Shown here: positions 1 to 7,600 of the stretch, piece by piece
Position numbering within the stretch: position 1 is the stretch's first letter
Layout: each line of letters begins with the position of its first letter
From: UBA8886 sp002731655
GTDB taxonomy: Archaea > Thermoplasmatota > Poseidoniia > MGIII > CG-Epi1
DNA length: 26,219 nucleotides
Direction of reading: 5' to 3'
Assembly: GCA_030754655.1 (NCBI GenBank)
Contig: JASLZX010000016.1
Location: 1 to 26,219 of the forward strand
Notes under the pieces: generated by a model
Database searches by the model: none
What the model was told of the DNA's origin: nothing
The model's input: the letters and a program-made list of their open reading frames with translations, nothing else
Program-made: the position numbers and the translations under genes

Positions 1-755
1 CGTGCTGCTGTCCTTGTCAAAGAGGTAGACCGTGTAGGAGGTGCCAGCGGCGATGTACTTGCCGTCTGCAGAGATAGAGACCGAGTTCACAGCACTCCCA
101 CTTACAATGGTGTAGTTCCAGAGTGGCGTGCTACTGTCCTTGTCGAATAGGTAGACCTCTTTACCATCGATCATGCTGCCGGCAGCGATGTACTCGCCGT
201 CAGCAGAGATGGCGACCGTGCGCACATCAGCTCCAGTAGAGTAATTCCAGAGGTATGTGTCGCTGTCCTTGTCGAAGAAGTATATACTGTCATCATCGGA
301 GCCGACGGCGATGTACTCACCGTTCGCCGAGATGGCGACCGAACGCACAGCACCTCCAGTAGTGTAGTTCCAGAGCGGTGTGCTGCTGTCCTTGTCGAAT
401 AAGTAGACCGTGCCGTCAATGGAGGCGACAGCGACGTACTCGCCGTCCGCCGAAATGGATACTGAGTACACATTATGCTCGGTTTCATAGCTCCAGAGTG
501 GCGTGCTGCTGTCCTTGTGGAAGAGGTAGAAATACCTGTTTTCAATAGAGCCGGCGGCGATGTACTCACCGTCAGCCGATATGGCCATCGAGCACACATC
601 ATTCCCGGTCTCGTAGCTCCAGAGCGGGGTGCTGCTGTCCTTACCGAAGAGGTAGACCTTGGTGTCACCGGAGCCGACAGCGATGTACTCGCCGTCAGCA
701 GAGATGGCCACCGAACACGCAACATCTCCGGTGACGTAGTTCCACTCAGGATCTT
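1..755 (-). repeat. In-frame 123-129 bp propeller repeats
   Basis: A conserved DNA block reading gtgctgctgtccttgtc or close to it on the plus strand recurs at about 2, 128, 257, 380, 503 and 629. The spacings are 126, 129, 123, 123 and 126 bases, all multiples of three. Each block encodes the D-K-D-S-S-T part of one blade. The DNA similarity between copies suggests internal duplication or gene conversion rather than old, diverged repeats. Confidence 0.85.
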
Positions 756-843
756 TCGCCTCAGCCCCCTCAGAAACTAACAGCAGCGCCACCGCAAGCA
801 GCAGTAAAACAGCGAGGGGCAGTCTTACTGAGTGTGTGTCCAC
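1..843 (-). CDS. Secreted WD40/PQQ-like beta-propeller protein (C-terminus beyond window)
   Basis: The reading frame runs from a GTG at 843 to the window edge (281 codons), so the C-terminus is missing. An in-frame TAG lies about ten codons upstream of the GTG, which limits the choice of start. Residues 2-29 form a signal peptide: an Arg at 7, a Leu/Val/Ala-rich core at about 8-23, and a likely cleavage site after Ala-Glu-Ala at 27-29. The rest is a series of 41-43 residue repeats of the pattern W-N/S-Y-x-T-G, then S-V-A-I-S-A-D-G-E-Y-I-A, then V-Y-L-F-D-K-D-S-S-T-P-L. This is the blade pattern of WD40/YVTN/PQQ-type propellers. The protein is probably exported and works as a binding or scaffold domain; no catalytic motif is visible. 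GC content is visibly lower than in the HMG-CoA reductase gene next door. The ligand is unknown. Family-level confidence is good, function is open. Confidence 0.8.
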   Translation of the reverse strand, partial: MDTHSVRLPLAVLLLLAVALLLVSEGAEAKDPEWNYVTGDVACSVAISADGEYIAVGSGDTKVYLFGKDSSTPLWSYETGNDVCSMAISADGEYIAAGSIENRYFYLFHKDSSTPLWSYETEHNVYSVSISADGEYVAVASIDGTVYLFDKDSSTPLWNYTTGGAVRSVAISANGEYIAVGSDDDSIYFFDKDSDTYLWNYSTGADVRTVAISADGEYIAAGSMIDGKEVYLFDKDSSTPLWNYTIVSGSAVNSVSISADGKYIAAGTSYTVYLFDKDSST

Positions 844-867
844 GCACTTCAGCCGAAACGGGGCTGG

Positions 868-873
868 CTAAAG
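868..873 (-). promoter_or_regulatory. Probable TATA element of the propeller gene
   Basis: CTTTAG on the minus strand is centred about 27 bases before the GTG at 843. That is the spacing expected if transcription starts at the start codon (leaderless mRNA). The element is short and weak, so this call leans on the same spacing at other operon heads in the window. Confidence 0.35.
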
Positions 874-878
874 TGTTT

Positions 879-898
879 ATGTTTCTTCGAAGAAACAT
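879..898. promoter_or_regulatory. 20-bp perfect palindrome between divergent genes
   Basis: The sequence atgtttcttcgaagaaacat is a perfect 20-base palindrome with no central gap. It lies between the divergent propeller gene (start 843) and HMG-CoA reductase (start 956). It sits just upstream of the putative minus-strand TATA and about 33 bases upstream of the putative plus-strand TATA. Its form and position fit a dimeric regulator site that could control either gene or both. A hairpin role is less likely because the site lies upstream of both inferred transcripts. Confidence 0.55.
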
Positions 899-930
899 TA
901 AGTAAGGCTCGGCAAGCAGCCCCAACTCCC

Positions 931-936
931 TTTTAG
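931..936 (+). promoter_or_regulatory. Possible TATA element of hmgA inside a short inverted repeat
   Basis: TTTTAG is centred about 22 bases before the ATG at 956, close to leaderless spacing. It is flanked by the arms CTCCC (926-930) and GGGAG (938-942), which could form a 5-bp stem with a 7-base loop. The GGGAG could also act as a ribosome-binding site, but it is 13 bases from the ATG, which is long. A second TATA-like sequence, TTTATG, lies at 876-881. Confidence 0.3.
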
Positions 937-955
937 TGGGAGACAATCCGCACGC

Positions 956-2230
956 ATGCCCCGCACCTCGGCCGTCCCCGGTTTCTACAAGCTCTCGCCG
1001 GCAGAGCGGCTGCAAATCGTCTGCGATTTTGCCGACCTTAACGACGAGGAAGCAGCGGCGCTGGGCGGCTTCGGCGCGCTCGGCGGCGAAACCGCCAACC
1101 GCATGATTGAGAATGTCGTCGGCAGCTTCCCGCTGCCGCTCGGTGTCGCTGCCAACTTCAAGGTCAACGGTGAAGAACTCTTCGTGCCGATGGCGCTGGA
1201 GGAGCCGTCGGTTGTCGCCGCAGCGAGCCACATGGCGAAAGGCACGCTGCCGGCTGGCATCGCGGCGGAGACCGACGACCCGGTGATGATCGGGCAAATC
1301 CAGCTGGTCGACCTTGACGACGCGTTCGCCGCCAAGGCAACGGTCGAGGCGGCGGCCGATGAAATCGTCGCACTCGCCAACGAGCAGGACCCCATACTGG
1401 TGAAGTTCGGCGGCGGCTGCCGCGGCATCGAAGTCAGAGTGCTCGACTCTGCCGCGGGGCCGATGGTCATCACGCACCTGCTGGTCGACTGCCGCGACGC
1501 GATGGGCGCCAACGCCGTCAACACTATGGCGGAAGCGGTCGCACCGCGGCTCGAGACGCTGACCGGCGGCCGCGTCTACCTGCGAATTATCTCCAACCTG
1601 GCGGTACACCGCAAGGTGCGCGCCAGCGCGACCTGGCCGGCGGAGTTCCTCGGTGGCGGAGAGGTGGTTGACGGCATCATCGCCGCCTACGCCTTCGCGT
1701 GCGCCGACCCGTTCCGCGTCGCGACGCACAACAAAGGCATCATGAACGGGATTGACCCAGTGGTGATTGCAACCGGCAACGACTGGCGCGCGATTGAGGC
1801 GGGAGCGCACAGCTACGGCGGCTGGAAGGAGGGCGACGGCTCGTTCACCCGCTGGGAAAAGAACGGCGACGGTGACCTCAACGGCAGCATCGAGCTGCCA
1901 ATGGCAGTCGGCCTCGTCGGCGGCGCGACCGCCACGCACCCGACGGCGAAGGCGTGCGTCAGGATGATGGGGCTCGAGATTCCAGGCGGCGCCGCCAAAC
2001 TGGCGGGCATCATCGCCGCGGTCGGGCTCTGCCAGAATCTGGGCGCGCTGCGCGCGCTCGCCTCAGAAGGTATCCAGCGCGGCCACATGGGGCTGCACGC
2101 GCGCAACCTCGCCGTAGCGGCCGGCGCTGAGGAGAGCGAAATTGAGGCGGTCGCCGAGCGGCTCAAGCGCGAGGGGAAGGTGCGCGCCGATTTGGCGGCA
2201 CAATTCCTCGAAGAGCTGCGGGCAGGCTGA
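956..2230 (+). CDS. hmgA: Class II hydroxymethylglutaryl-CoA reductase
   Basis: The enzyme reduces HMG-CoA to mevalonate, the committed step to archaeal isoprenoid lipids, in the cytoplasm. The 424-residue length and the sequence match the soluble class II type of Pseudomonas mevalonii rather than the class I enzyme of most archaea. Visible signatures are E-N-V-V-G-S-F-P-L-P-L-G-V-A at 52-65, the catalytic Glu in L-E-E-P-S at 81-85, D-A-M-G-A-N with N-T-M-A-E at 181-193, the catalytic Lys in H-N-K-G-I-M-N-G at 258-265, the Asp in T-G-N-D-W at 273-277, and the C-terminal G-H-M-G-L-H motif at 376-381. All expected catalytic positions are present. The ATG at 956 is the natural start. The stop overlaps the next ATG by one base, so it is probably co-translated with the dUTPase. 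Class II enzymes are established in Thermoplasmatales and Archaeoglobales and are attributed to transfer from bacteria. Confidence 0.95.
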   Translation: MPRTSAVPGFYKLSPAERLQIVCDFADLNDEEAAALGGFGALGGETANRMIENVVGSFPLPLGVAANFKVNGEELFVPMALEEPSVVAAASHMAKGTLPAGIAAETDDPVMIGQIQLVDLDDAFAAKATVEAAADEIVALANEQDPILVKFGGGCRGIEVRVLDSAAGPMVITHLLVDCRDAMGANAVNTMAEAVAPRLETLTGGRVYLRIISNLAVHRKVRASATWPAEFLGGGEVVDGIIAAYAFACADPFRVATHNKGIMNGIDPVVIATGNDWRAIEAGAHSYGGWKEGDGSFTRWEKNGDGDLNGSIELPMAVGLVGGATATHPTAKACVRMMGLEIPGGAAKLAGIIAAVGLCQNLGALRALASEGIQRGHMGLHARNLAVAAGAEESEIEAVAERLKREGKVRADLAAQFLEELRAG

Positions 2231-2700
2231 TGCCGGTCCTCAGCGACGAAGCCATCCTCGCGGCGCTCGATGCGGGACAGCTCGAGATTGAACCGTTCGA
2301 CGCCAACGGCCTGACGCCGAATGGCTACGACCTGCGCATCGGGGAAGTTGCACTGGCGGGCGAGGAGCCGATAACGGAAGGCACGCTCAGCGTGCCGCCT
2401 CAAGCGCGCTTCGCGGTCTCGACACTCGAGCGCGTAGCGTGCGGTCCCGCGCTCTGCGGGCAACTCTGGCTGCGCAGCACCTGGGCGCGGCGCGGTGTGC
2501 AAGCGAGTTTCGGGAAGGTGGACGCCGGCTTCGACGGGACGCTGACGCTGCCCGGGCTGAATTCATCCGCGGAGCCGCTCGAACTGGCGGTGGGCGAGAC
2601 CTATTGCCAGCTCGTAATCGAGGCGCTGACTTCGCCCGCGTCCGGCACTTACGGCGACCGCAGCGGTAACTACCAGCACCAGCGCGGCGTCACTTGGTGA
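2230..2700 (+). CDS. dut: Archaeal dUTPase of the dCTP deaminase family
   Basis: Probably hydrolyses dUTP to dUMP and diphosphate, keeping uracil out of DNA. At 156 residues it has the length of the archaeal dUTPase branch of the dCTP deaminase/dUTPase fold. L-T-P-N-G-Y-D-L occurs at 28-35 and the family core R-S-T-W-A-R-R-G-V at 82-90, which carries the Ser and Arg matching E. coli Dcd Ser111 and Arg115. D-A-G-F-D-G follows at 98-103. Ungapped alignment to E. coli Dcd (from memory) puts Pro108 at the position of Glu138, the residue needed for deamination. A dCTP deaminase label would therefore be doubtful. A conserved Y-G-D-R-S-G-N-Y-Q-H-Q tail closes the protein at 141-151. It starts at the ATG overlapping the hmgA stop (TGATG) and its end overlaps the convergent phosphatase gene by 11 bases. 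Confidence 0.8.
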   Translation: MPVLSDEAILAALDAGQLEIEPFDANGLTPNGYDLRIGEVALAGEEPITEGTLSVPPQARFAVSTLERVACGPALCGQLWLRSTWARRGVQASFGKVDAGFDGTLTLPGLNSSAEPLELAVGETYCQLVIEALTSPASGTYGDRSGNYQHQRGVTW

Positions 2701-3442
2701 CGCCACGCGTCAGGTGCGCGACCACTTCAGCGAAGCCGGCGCCACCATCAGATTTAGTGACATAGCGTGGCGCGTGCTCGAGCATGTCTCCGTAATCCGC
2801 CACAGACGCGACGCCAACCGATAGTTCGAATGCCCGGAACATGGGTGCGTCGTTCGGCGAATCGCCGACGTAGACACAGCCCTCACGCGCCAGCCCGAGC
2901 GCGTCCAGCAACCGCTCGCTCATTCCCAATTTGTCCCAGTCGCCGAACCAGCAGTTGACGTGGATGCTCGAGACCGCGGCGCGCGCGCCCTGTGCGCGGG
3001 CGAACTCCGCCACCGCACCGGCCCACTCGAGCCCGAGGTCACACTCCTCGGCGAAGTCAATCGCCAAATCGTGGACCCGCCACGGCTGGTCAGCCGCCTG
3101 CTGTGCATCCGGGAACGCCTCGCGGACAGCCTCCCACAACCCTGTCAGACGGTCCGATGTCGCGGCGGGCTGCCAATCGCTGCGCTCGAGCCGGCCATCG
3201 ACGAGCCGCATTGCCAGCGCGCCGTTCTCGCCGACCAGCCCGTCAAGCGGCCACCATCGCACCATCAGGTCGCACCAGCCGGCGGGGCGGCCGGTGACTG
3301 CGACCGTGCGCAGCCCGGCCTGCTGCGCCTGCGCGAGAGCCGCGTACGCTGCGGGCGAAAGCCGCTCGTCAACCAGCGTCCCGTCCAGATCGAAAAGCAG
3401 CGCCCGGACGCCTGCGGCGGGAAGCTCGGAGAGGGGTTGCAT
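2690..3442 (-). CDS. HAD-superfamily (IIB, Cof-like) phosphatase
   Basis: A 250-residue cytoplasmic haloacid dehalogenase-fold hydrolase. Motif I is F-D-L-D-G-T-L-V near residue 17, with the nucleophile Asp first and the acid/base Asp two positions later. Motif II lies in V-A-V-T-G-R-P-A-G-W-C. Motif III includes the Lys in D-W-D-K-L-G-M. Motif IV is Y-V-G-D-S-P-N-D-A-P-M-F. A cap domain lies between motifs II and III, as in type IIB enzymes that act on sugar phosphates. The T-G-R-P-A-G-W-C, G-E-N-G-A and S-S-I-H-V-N segments closely resemble a HAD-IIB family common in proteobacteria, so bacterial origin is plausible. I chose the ATG at 3442 because homology begins just after it and a TATA-like CTTAAG lies 24 bases upstream; the frame stays open further up. 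The substrate is unknown. Confidence 0.8.
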   Translation of the reverse strand: MQPLSELPAAGVRALLFDLDGTLVDERLSPAAYAALAQAQQAGLRTVAVTGRPAGWCDLMVRWWPLDGLVGENGALAMRLVDGRLERSDWQPAATSDRLTGLWEAVREAFPDAQQAADQPWRVHDLAIDFAEECDLGLEWAGAVAEFARAQGARAAVSSIHVNCWFGDWDKLGMSERLLDALGLAREGCVYVGDSPNDAPMFRAFELSVGVASVADYGDMLEHAPRYVTKSDGGAGFAEVVAHLTRGVTK

Positions 3443-3463
3443 CGGTTCCCGATTAGCGGCAGG

Positions 3464-3469
3464 CTTAAG
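3464..3469 (-). promoter_or_regulatory. TATA-like element of the HAD phosphatase gene
   Basis: CTTAAG is centred 24-25 bases before the ATG at 3442, the leaderless spacing seen elsewhere in the window. A stronger A/T-rich element at 3503-3512 could also serve this gene from farther away. Confidence 0.4.
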
Positions 3470-3502
3470 CGCCTTCCATTCGGCAACTGCCGTTAGACGC
3501 AG

Positions 3503-3512
3503 TTTTTTATAA
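3503..3512 (+). promoter_or_regulatory. TATA box for squalene synthase-like gene
   Basis: TTTTTTATAA is the most TATA-like sequence in this divergent spacer. It is centred near 3509, about 47 bases before the ATG at 3556, which would give a leader of roughly 20 bases. A second TATAAA-like element (GGTATAAAG) at 3546-3554 is too close to the ATG at 3556 unless translation starts farther in, for example at the in-frame GTG at 3607. Confidence 0.5.
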
Positions 3513-3555
3513 GGAGTTGCGGTCGACGCGGCCCCGCTCGGACGGGGTATAAAGC

Positions 3556-4575
3556 ATGGTACCCTCACTTTATGGCGCAGTCAAAAGCCGGGCTAACGAT
3601 GCCCTCGTGGAATCGCTGGACTATTGCAAGTGGGCGCTCCAGTCGGTTTCACGCTCGTTCGCGCTGACTATCCCGCTGGTCGAGGAAGCCCTGCTAGCGC
3701 CCATCATGGTCGGCTACCTCGAGGCGCGCATCCTCGATACGTTCGAGGACGACATCGGCAAGCGGCACGTCTCGCTCGAAGAGCGCGTCCACGCGATGAA
3801 CGCCATCATGGAAATTCTGGAGCGACCTGACTCCCAGATGGCAAAGCGCAAGGCCAAGGAACTCGCGCGTGAAGCAGAAGACTGGGTGCAGGACGAACAC
3901 TACCGCGGGCTGGTCAAGAACTTCGACAAGGTGCTGACAGTCCACCGTTCACTCGACGAGCGCACCAAGGCGAGCATGGTCCGCTGGATGCACGAGATGA
4001 ACGCCGGGATGCAGAAGTACCTGCAACAGCCCGTTTACTCATTCGAAGATTTAAACGAATACTGCTACTTCGTCGCCGGGACGCCTTCGGGCTTCCTGAC
4101 GGAACTCATCCGCACTCGCGCCAAGAAATTGACGCCAAAAGCGTCGCAGGTATTGCAAGACAACGAGCGCGATTTCGGGCTGTTCCTGCAGAAGGTTAAC
4201 ATCATCCGTGACTTCCGCGAGGACATCCTGCAGAACGAGAAAATCTTCTGGCCCGGCTACCTCTTCGACAAACACCAGCTCGAGCCGCAGGAACTATTGG
4301 ACCCAACCCACGAAAAGCAGGCGATGGAGATGCTCAACGCGATGGTCAACAACGCCGTGGCGCACGTAACCTCCGTGCACGACTACCTGACCGCGGTCCC
4401 TGACGAGTATGCCGGCTTCCGGCAGGGCGCCGCCATCAACTTCGCGATGGGAGTCGCGACGCTGGGCGAAGTGCGCGGAAATCGCGATGTCTTTTATGGC
4501 GACCGCCCGGTCAAGATTACCCATGAAACACGCGACCTTATCCTGGAAAACCCACTCGGTTACGTCGCATCGTGA
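3556..4575 (+). CDS. Squalene synthase-like prenyltransferase (squalene/phytoene synthase family)
   Basis: Condenses two prenyl diphosphates head to head; farnesyl diphosphate to squalene is the most likely reaction. The protein has 339 residues. The first Asp-rich motif is D-T-F-E-D at 61-65, just after S-V-S-R-S-F-A-L at 30-37. The second is D-F-R-E-D at 219-223, within F-L-Q-K-V-N-I-I-R-D and followed by F-W-P at 231-233. The F-L-Q-K-x-N-I-I-R-D and F-W-P pattern is closer to eukaryotic-type squalene synthase than to phytoene synthase. The C-terminal membrane helix of eukaryotic enzymes is absent, so it is probably soluble or peripheral. An in-frame TAA two codons upstream of the ATG at 3556 rules out a longer protein; GTG at 3607 is a possible shorter start. 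Squalene-type products are known archaeal apolar lipids. Confidence 0.85.
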   Translation: MVPSLYGAVKSRANDALVESLDYCKWALQSVSRSFALTIPLVEEALLAPIMVGYLEARILDTFEDDIGKRHVSLEERVHAMNAIMEILERPDSQMAKRKAKELAREAEDWVQDEHYRGLVKNFDKVLTVHRSLDERTKASMVRWMHEMNAGMQKYLQQPVYSFEDLNEYCYFVAGTPSGFLTELIRTRAKKLTPKASQVLQDNERDFGLFLQKVNIIRDFREDILQNEKIFWPGYLFDKHQLEPQELLDPTHEKQAMEMLNAMVNNAVAHVTSVHDYLTAVPDEYAGFRQGAAINFAMGVATLGEVRGNRDVFYGDRPVKITHETRDLILENPLGYVAS

Positions 4576-4596
4576 AGCCAGCGCAGCCTGCTGGCA

Positions 4597-4604
4597 GTTT
4601 TTTG
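4597..4604 (+). promoter_or_regulatory. T-rich element before the protease gene
   Basis: GTTTTTTG lies in the short gap after the squalene synthase stop. Its centre is about 27 bases before the ATG at 4628, so it could be a weak promoter for a leaderless protease mRNA. A run of six T on the coding strand is also the form of an archaeal U-tract terminator for the upstream gene. The sequence alone does not separate the two. Confidence 0.25.
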
Positions 4605-4627
4605 TAGCAATGGCGAATCACACACGG

Positions 4628-7600
4628 ATGCGGTTCCCGCTGGCGTTGCTATTTGCGCTCTGCGCACTCGCCTTCCTCGCGCTGCCGGCGGCAGCCTCGC
4701 CCACGACTGGTACCGTCCAGGTCGCAATTATCCTGGCCGACTTCAACGACGCCAGCTACGACAGTACGCATGACAGCGACTGGTTCGAGGAGCTGGCATT
4801 CGGCAATAGCGACTCGATGTGGGATTACTACGACGAGAACTCGCGCGGCAACCTGACCCTCGCAGGCGAAGTCTTCGGCCCCTACACGCTCGACGGTGAC
4901 GCCGCGGACTGGGGCAGCGAAAACACCGATTTCGTCCGCGACACCATCGCGGCGGCCGACGATGACATCGACTTCCGCGACTACGACGCGGTGATGGCTG
5001 TGCACACCGGCCCCGGCGAGGAGTCGAGCGGAAACAGCGACGACATCTGGTCCATCCACTGGTCCGGGCTGAGCATCAGCACCAACGACGGTAACCACCG
5101 CATCCGCGAAATAACGCAGGTGCCCGAGTTCGAATACTCGGGCGGCGAGAAGCGACCTCTCGGGGTCTGGGTGCACGAGTTCGGCCACGAACTGGGGCTG
5201 CCCGACTTCTATGATACGGACTACTCCTCGGAGGGCATCGGCGACTGGGGCGTCATGGCCTCTGGCTCATGGGCCGACAACGGCGAGACGCCGGTGCACT
5301 TGAGCGCCTTCTCGAAGGCGGAAGTGGGATGGCTCGAGCCAATACTGCTAACTGGCGACCTGCTCGACGTGCGGCTGGCACCCGCCTCGCGCAACGGCAA
5401 AATCATGAAGCTGCCAGTCCCGGGAAACTGGTCCAACGCACGCGAATACTTCCTGCTCGAGAACCGGCAGCAACTCGATTACGACACCTACCTCCCCGGA
5501 GAGGGTCTGCTTATCTGGCACGTTGACGAGGACATTTCGAACAACAACGACGAGTCGCACAAGCGGCTCGACCTCGAAGAAGCGGACGGCTACGATGACC
5601 TCGACAACGGCTGGAACTCGGGCGACAGCGGCGACCCGTACGGCGCGGGCGACGAGTTCACCGACGAGGGGTATCCCAACTCCACTGCGTATAACCTGAG
5701 TGATTCCGGCTGGCGCATCAGCGACATCCGCGTGGATGGTAACGACATCCTGCTCGACATCCGCTTCCTCTCGCGGCCAACTGCAGTGGCGGACGCCGCC
5801 GAAGGCGTCGTCGATGCGGGCGAGGAATTGCAGTTCTGGGGGCGCGACTCGTGGGACGATGACGGCAGCATCACCAACTTCAGCTGGGATTTCGGCGATG
5901 GGGACTTTGCATACATCGCCGACCCGCTGCATATTTTCGACGAATATGGAACGTATGACGTCAGCCTCACCGTGCGGGACGACGACTGGCTCACCAGCAG
6001 CGTGGTAGTCACCATCCGGGTCAACGCGCTGCCGGTGCCGGTCATCGTCGCCGACCCGCTAGTGGTCTGGCTCGGCGAAAGCATCGCCTTCGACGGCTCG
6101 GACTCGTGGGACCCCGACGGCACCGTCGCCTTCTGGTTCTGGAACTTCGACGACGGCGTGACCTCATCCGAGGTCGCGCTCGACCACCTTTTCGACAGCC
6201 CTGGCTTCTACAACGTCTCGCTCAAGGTGGCTGACGACCTGAATTCGATTGCCACCGGCTACCTGCTGGTCGAAGTGCGCAACCGGCTACCGCACGCCAG
6301 CTTTGCCATCGCGCCCGCAGAGGGCAACACCACCGTCGAGTTCGGCTTCGCCGATTCCTCGAGCGACCCCGACGGCACCGTCGTCGTCTGGGCGTGGGAC
6401 TTCGGTGACGGTAATTCCAGCAGCGGGACGGCCGTGGCGCACCGCTTCGCGTTGCCGGGCAGTTACACGGTGACGCTGACTGTCACCGACAACCACGGCG
6501 GGAGCAACGCAACGATACAGACGCTCGAGGTCGCGAACGCGCTGCCGCTGCTCGAGATCGTGATGCCGCAGGGCATCTGGGACGGCGGCCGCTGGGTCGT
6601 TCCGGCCGATGCCACGCTGATGCTTGACGGCAGCGGCAGTCACGACCCGGAGGGGCTGCCGCTCAGCTTCACGTGGGACATTGACGGCAATGCTCATTCA
6701 GGCGCGACGCCCGCAATCACGCTCGGGGGCGGCAGCCATGCGGTCTCACTCGTCATTACCGACGCGCACGGCGCGACTGCCAGTGGCGACTGGAGTGTAC
6801 TGGCGGTGGTGCAGCCGCTGCTCGAAGTTTCGCCCGCTATGGTCAATGCGCTTGCCAACGAAATCACCACCTTCACCGCGACCACACTACAGGGTTCAGT
6901 CGCGACCTGGGAGTGGGAGGTTAACAATAATTCGCTCGCTGGCGCAGGGAGCCTAGACTTCACTCCGCCCGAGCCCGGCAGCTACGAAATGCGCGTGCGC
7001 GGGCTGACGGCGGAGGGACTGTCGTCGCCGTGGGCGGTCGCTGCCCTCAATGCCTTTGACCCGCCAGTCGCCAATTTCACCATCGAAGGCTCGCTGGTAC
7101 AGCTGGGCTGGCTCGCCTTCAACGGCACCCATTCGCAAGGCCTCGGGCTGGAATATCATTGGGAGCTGGACGGCGAACCGCTGCCGAACACTACCGCGGT
7201 CGCGATGGCGCTCTTCGACGAGGGTGGTTCCTATACAATCATGCTCAACGTAACGCAGCAGCCGGTCGGCACTGCGCAGCTTTCGCGCGCGTTCTACCTG
7301 AACCACCAGCCGGTCGCCATCATCGAGAGCCTCGAGCCGGCGCGACCCCGCATCGGGCAGGAGTTCAGCTTCCGCATCGCGGCGAACGATGTCGAGGGGG
7401 GGGCGGTCGTCGAGAGCGTCGCGTGGCCTGACGGGCTGGCGCCGCTCAGCGGAGGCATCGCGGCCGGGCGCTACAGCGCCAGCGCGCTCTTCAACGGGAC
7501 CGAACACTTTACGCTCAACGTCACGCTGAGCGACGAGGATGGCGCTAGCGGGGTGCAGCAGGTGTGGTTCACAGTCTTTGAATGGCCTGACGGGGTCGCC

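Noticed and set aside
926..942. CTCCC/GGGAG hairpin before hmgA as a riboswitch
   Set aside because: The stem is only 5 bp and the space before the ATG is too short for a ligand-binding RNA. It may be chance around a TATA element.
770..1939. Long open frame (389 codons) on the minus strand opposite HMG-CoA reductase
   Set aside because: The plus strand encodes a complete class II HMG-CoA reductase with all motifs. The minus frame is an antisense by-product of high GC3 and resembles no family.
2230..2700. Annotating the gene as dCTP deaminase (dcd)
   Set aside because: The position of the deaminating Glu is Pro, and the length fits the archaeal dUTPase branch.
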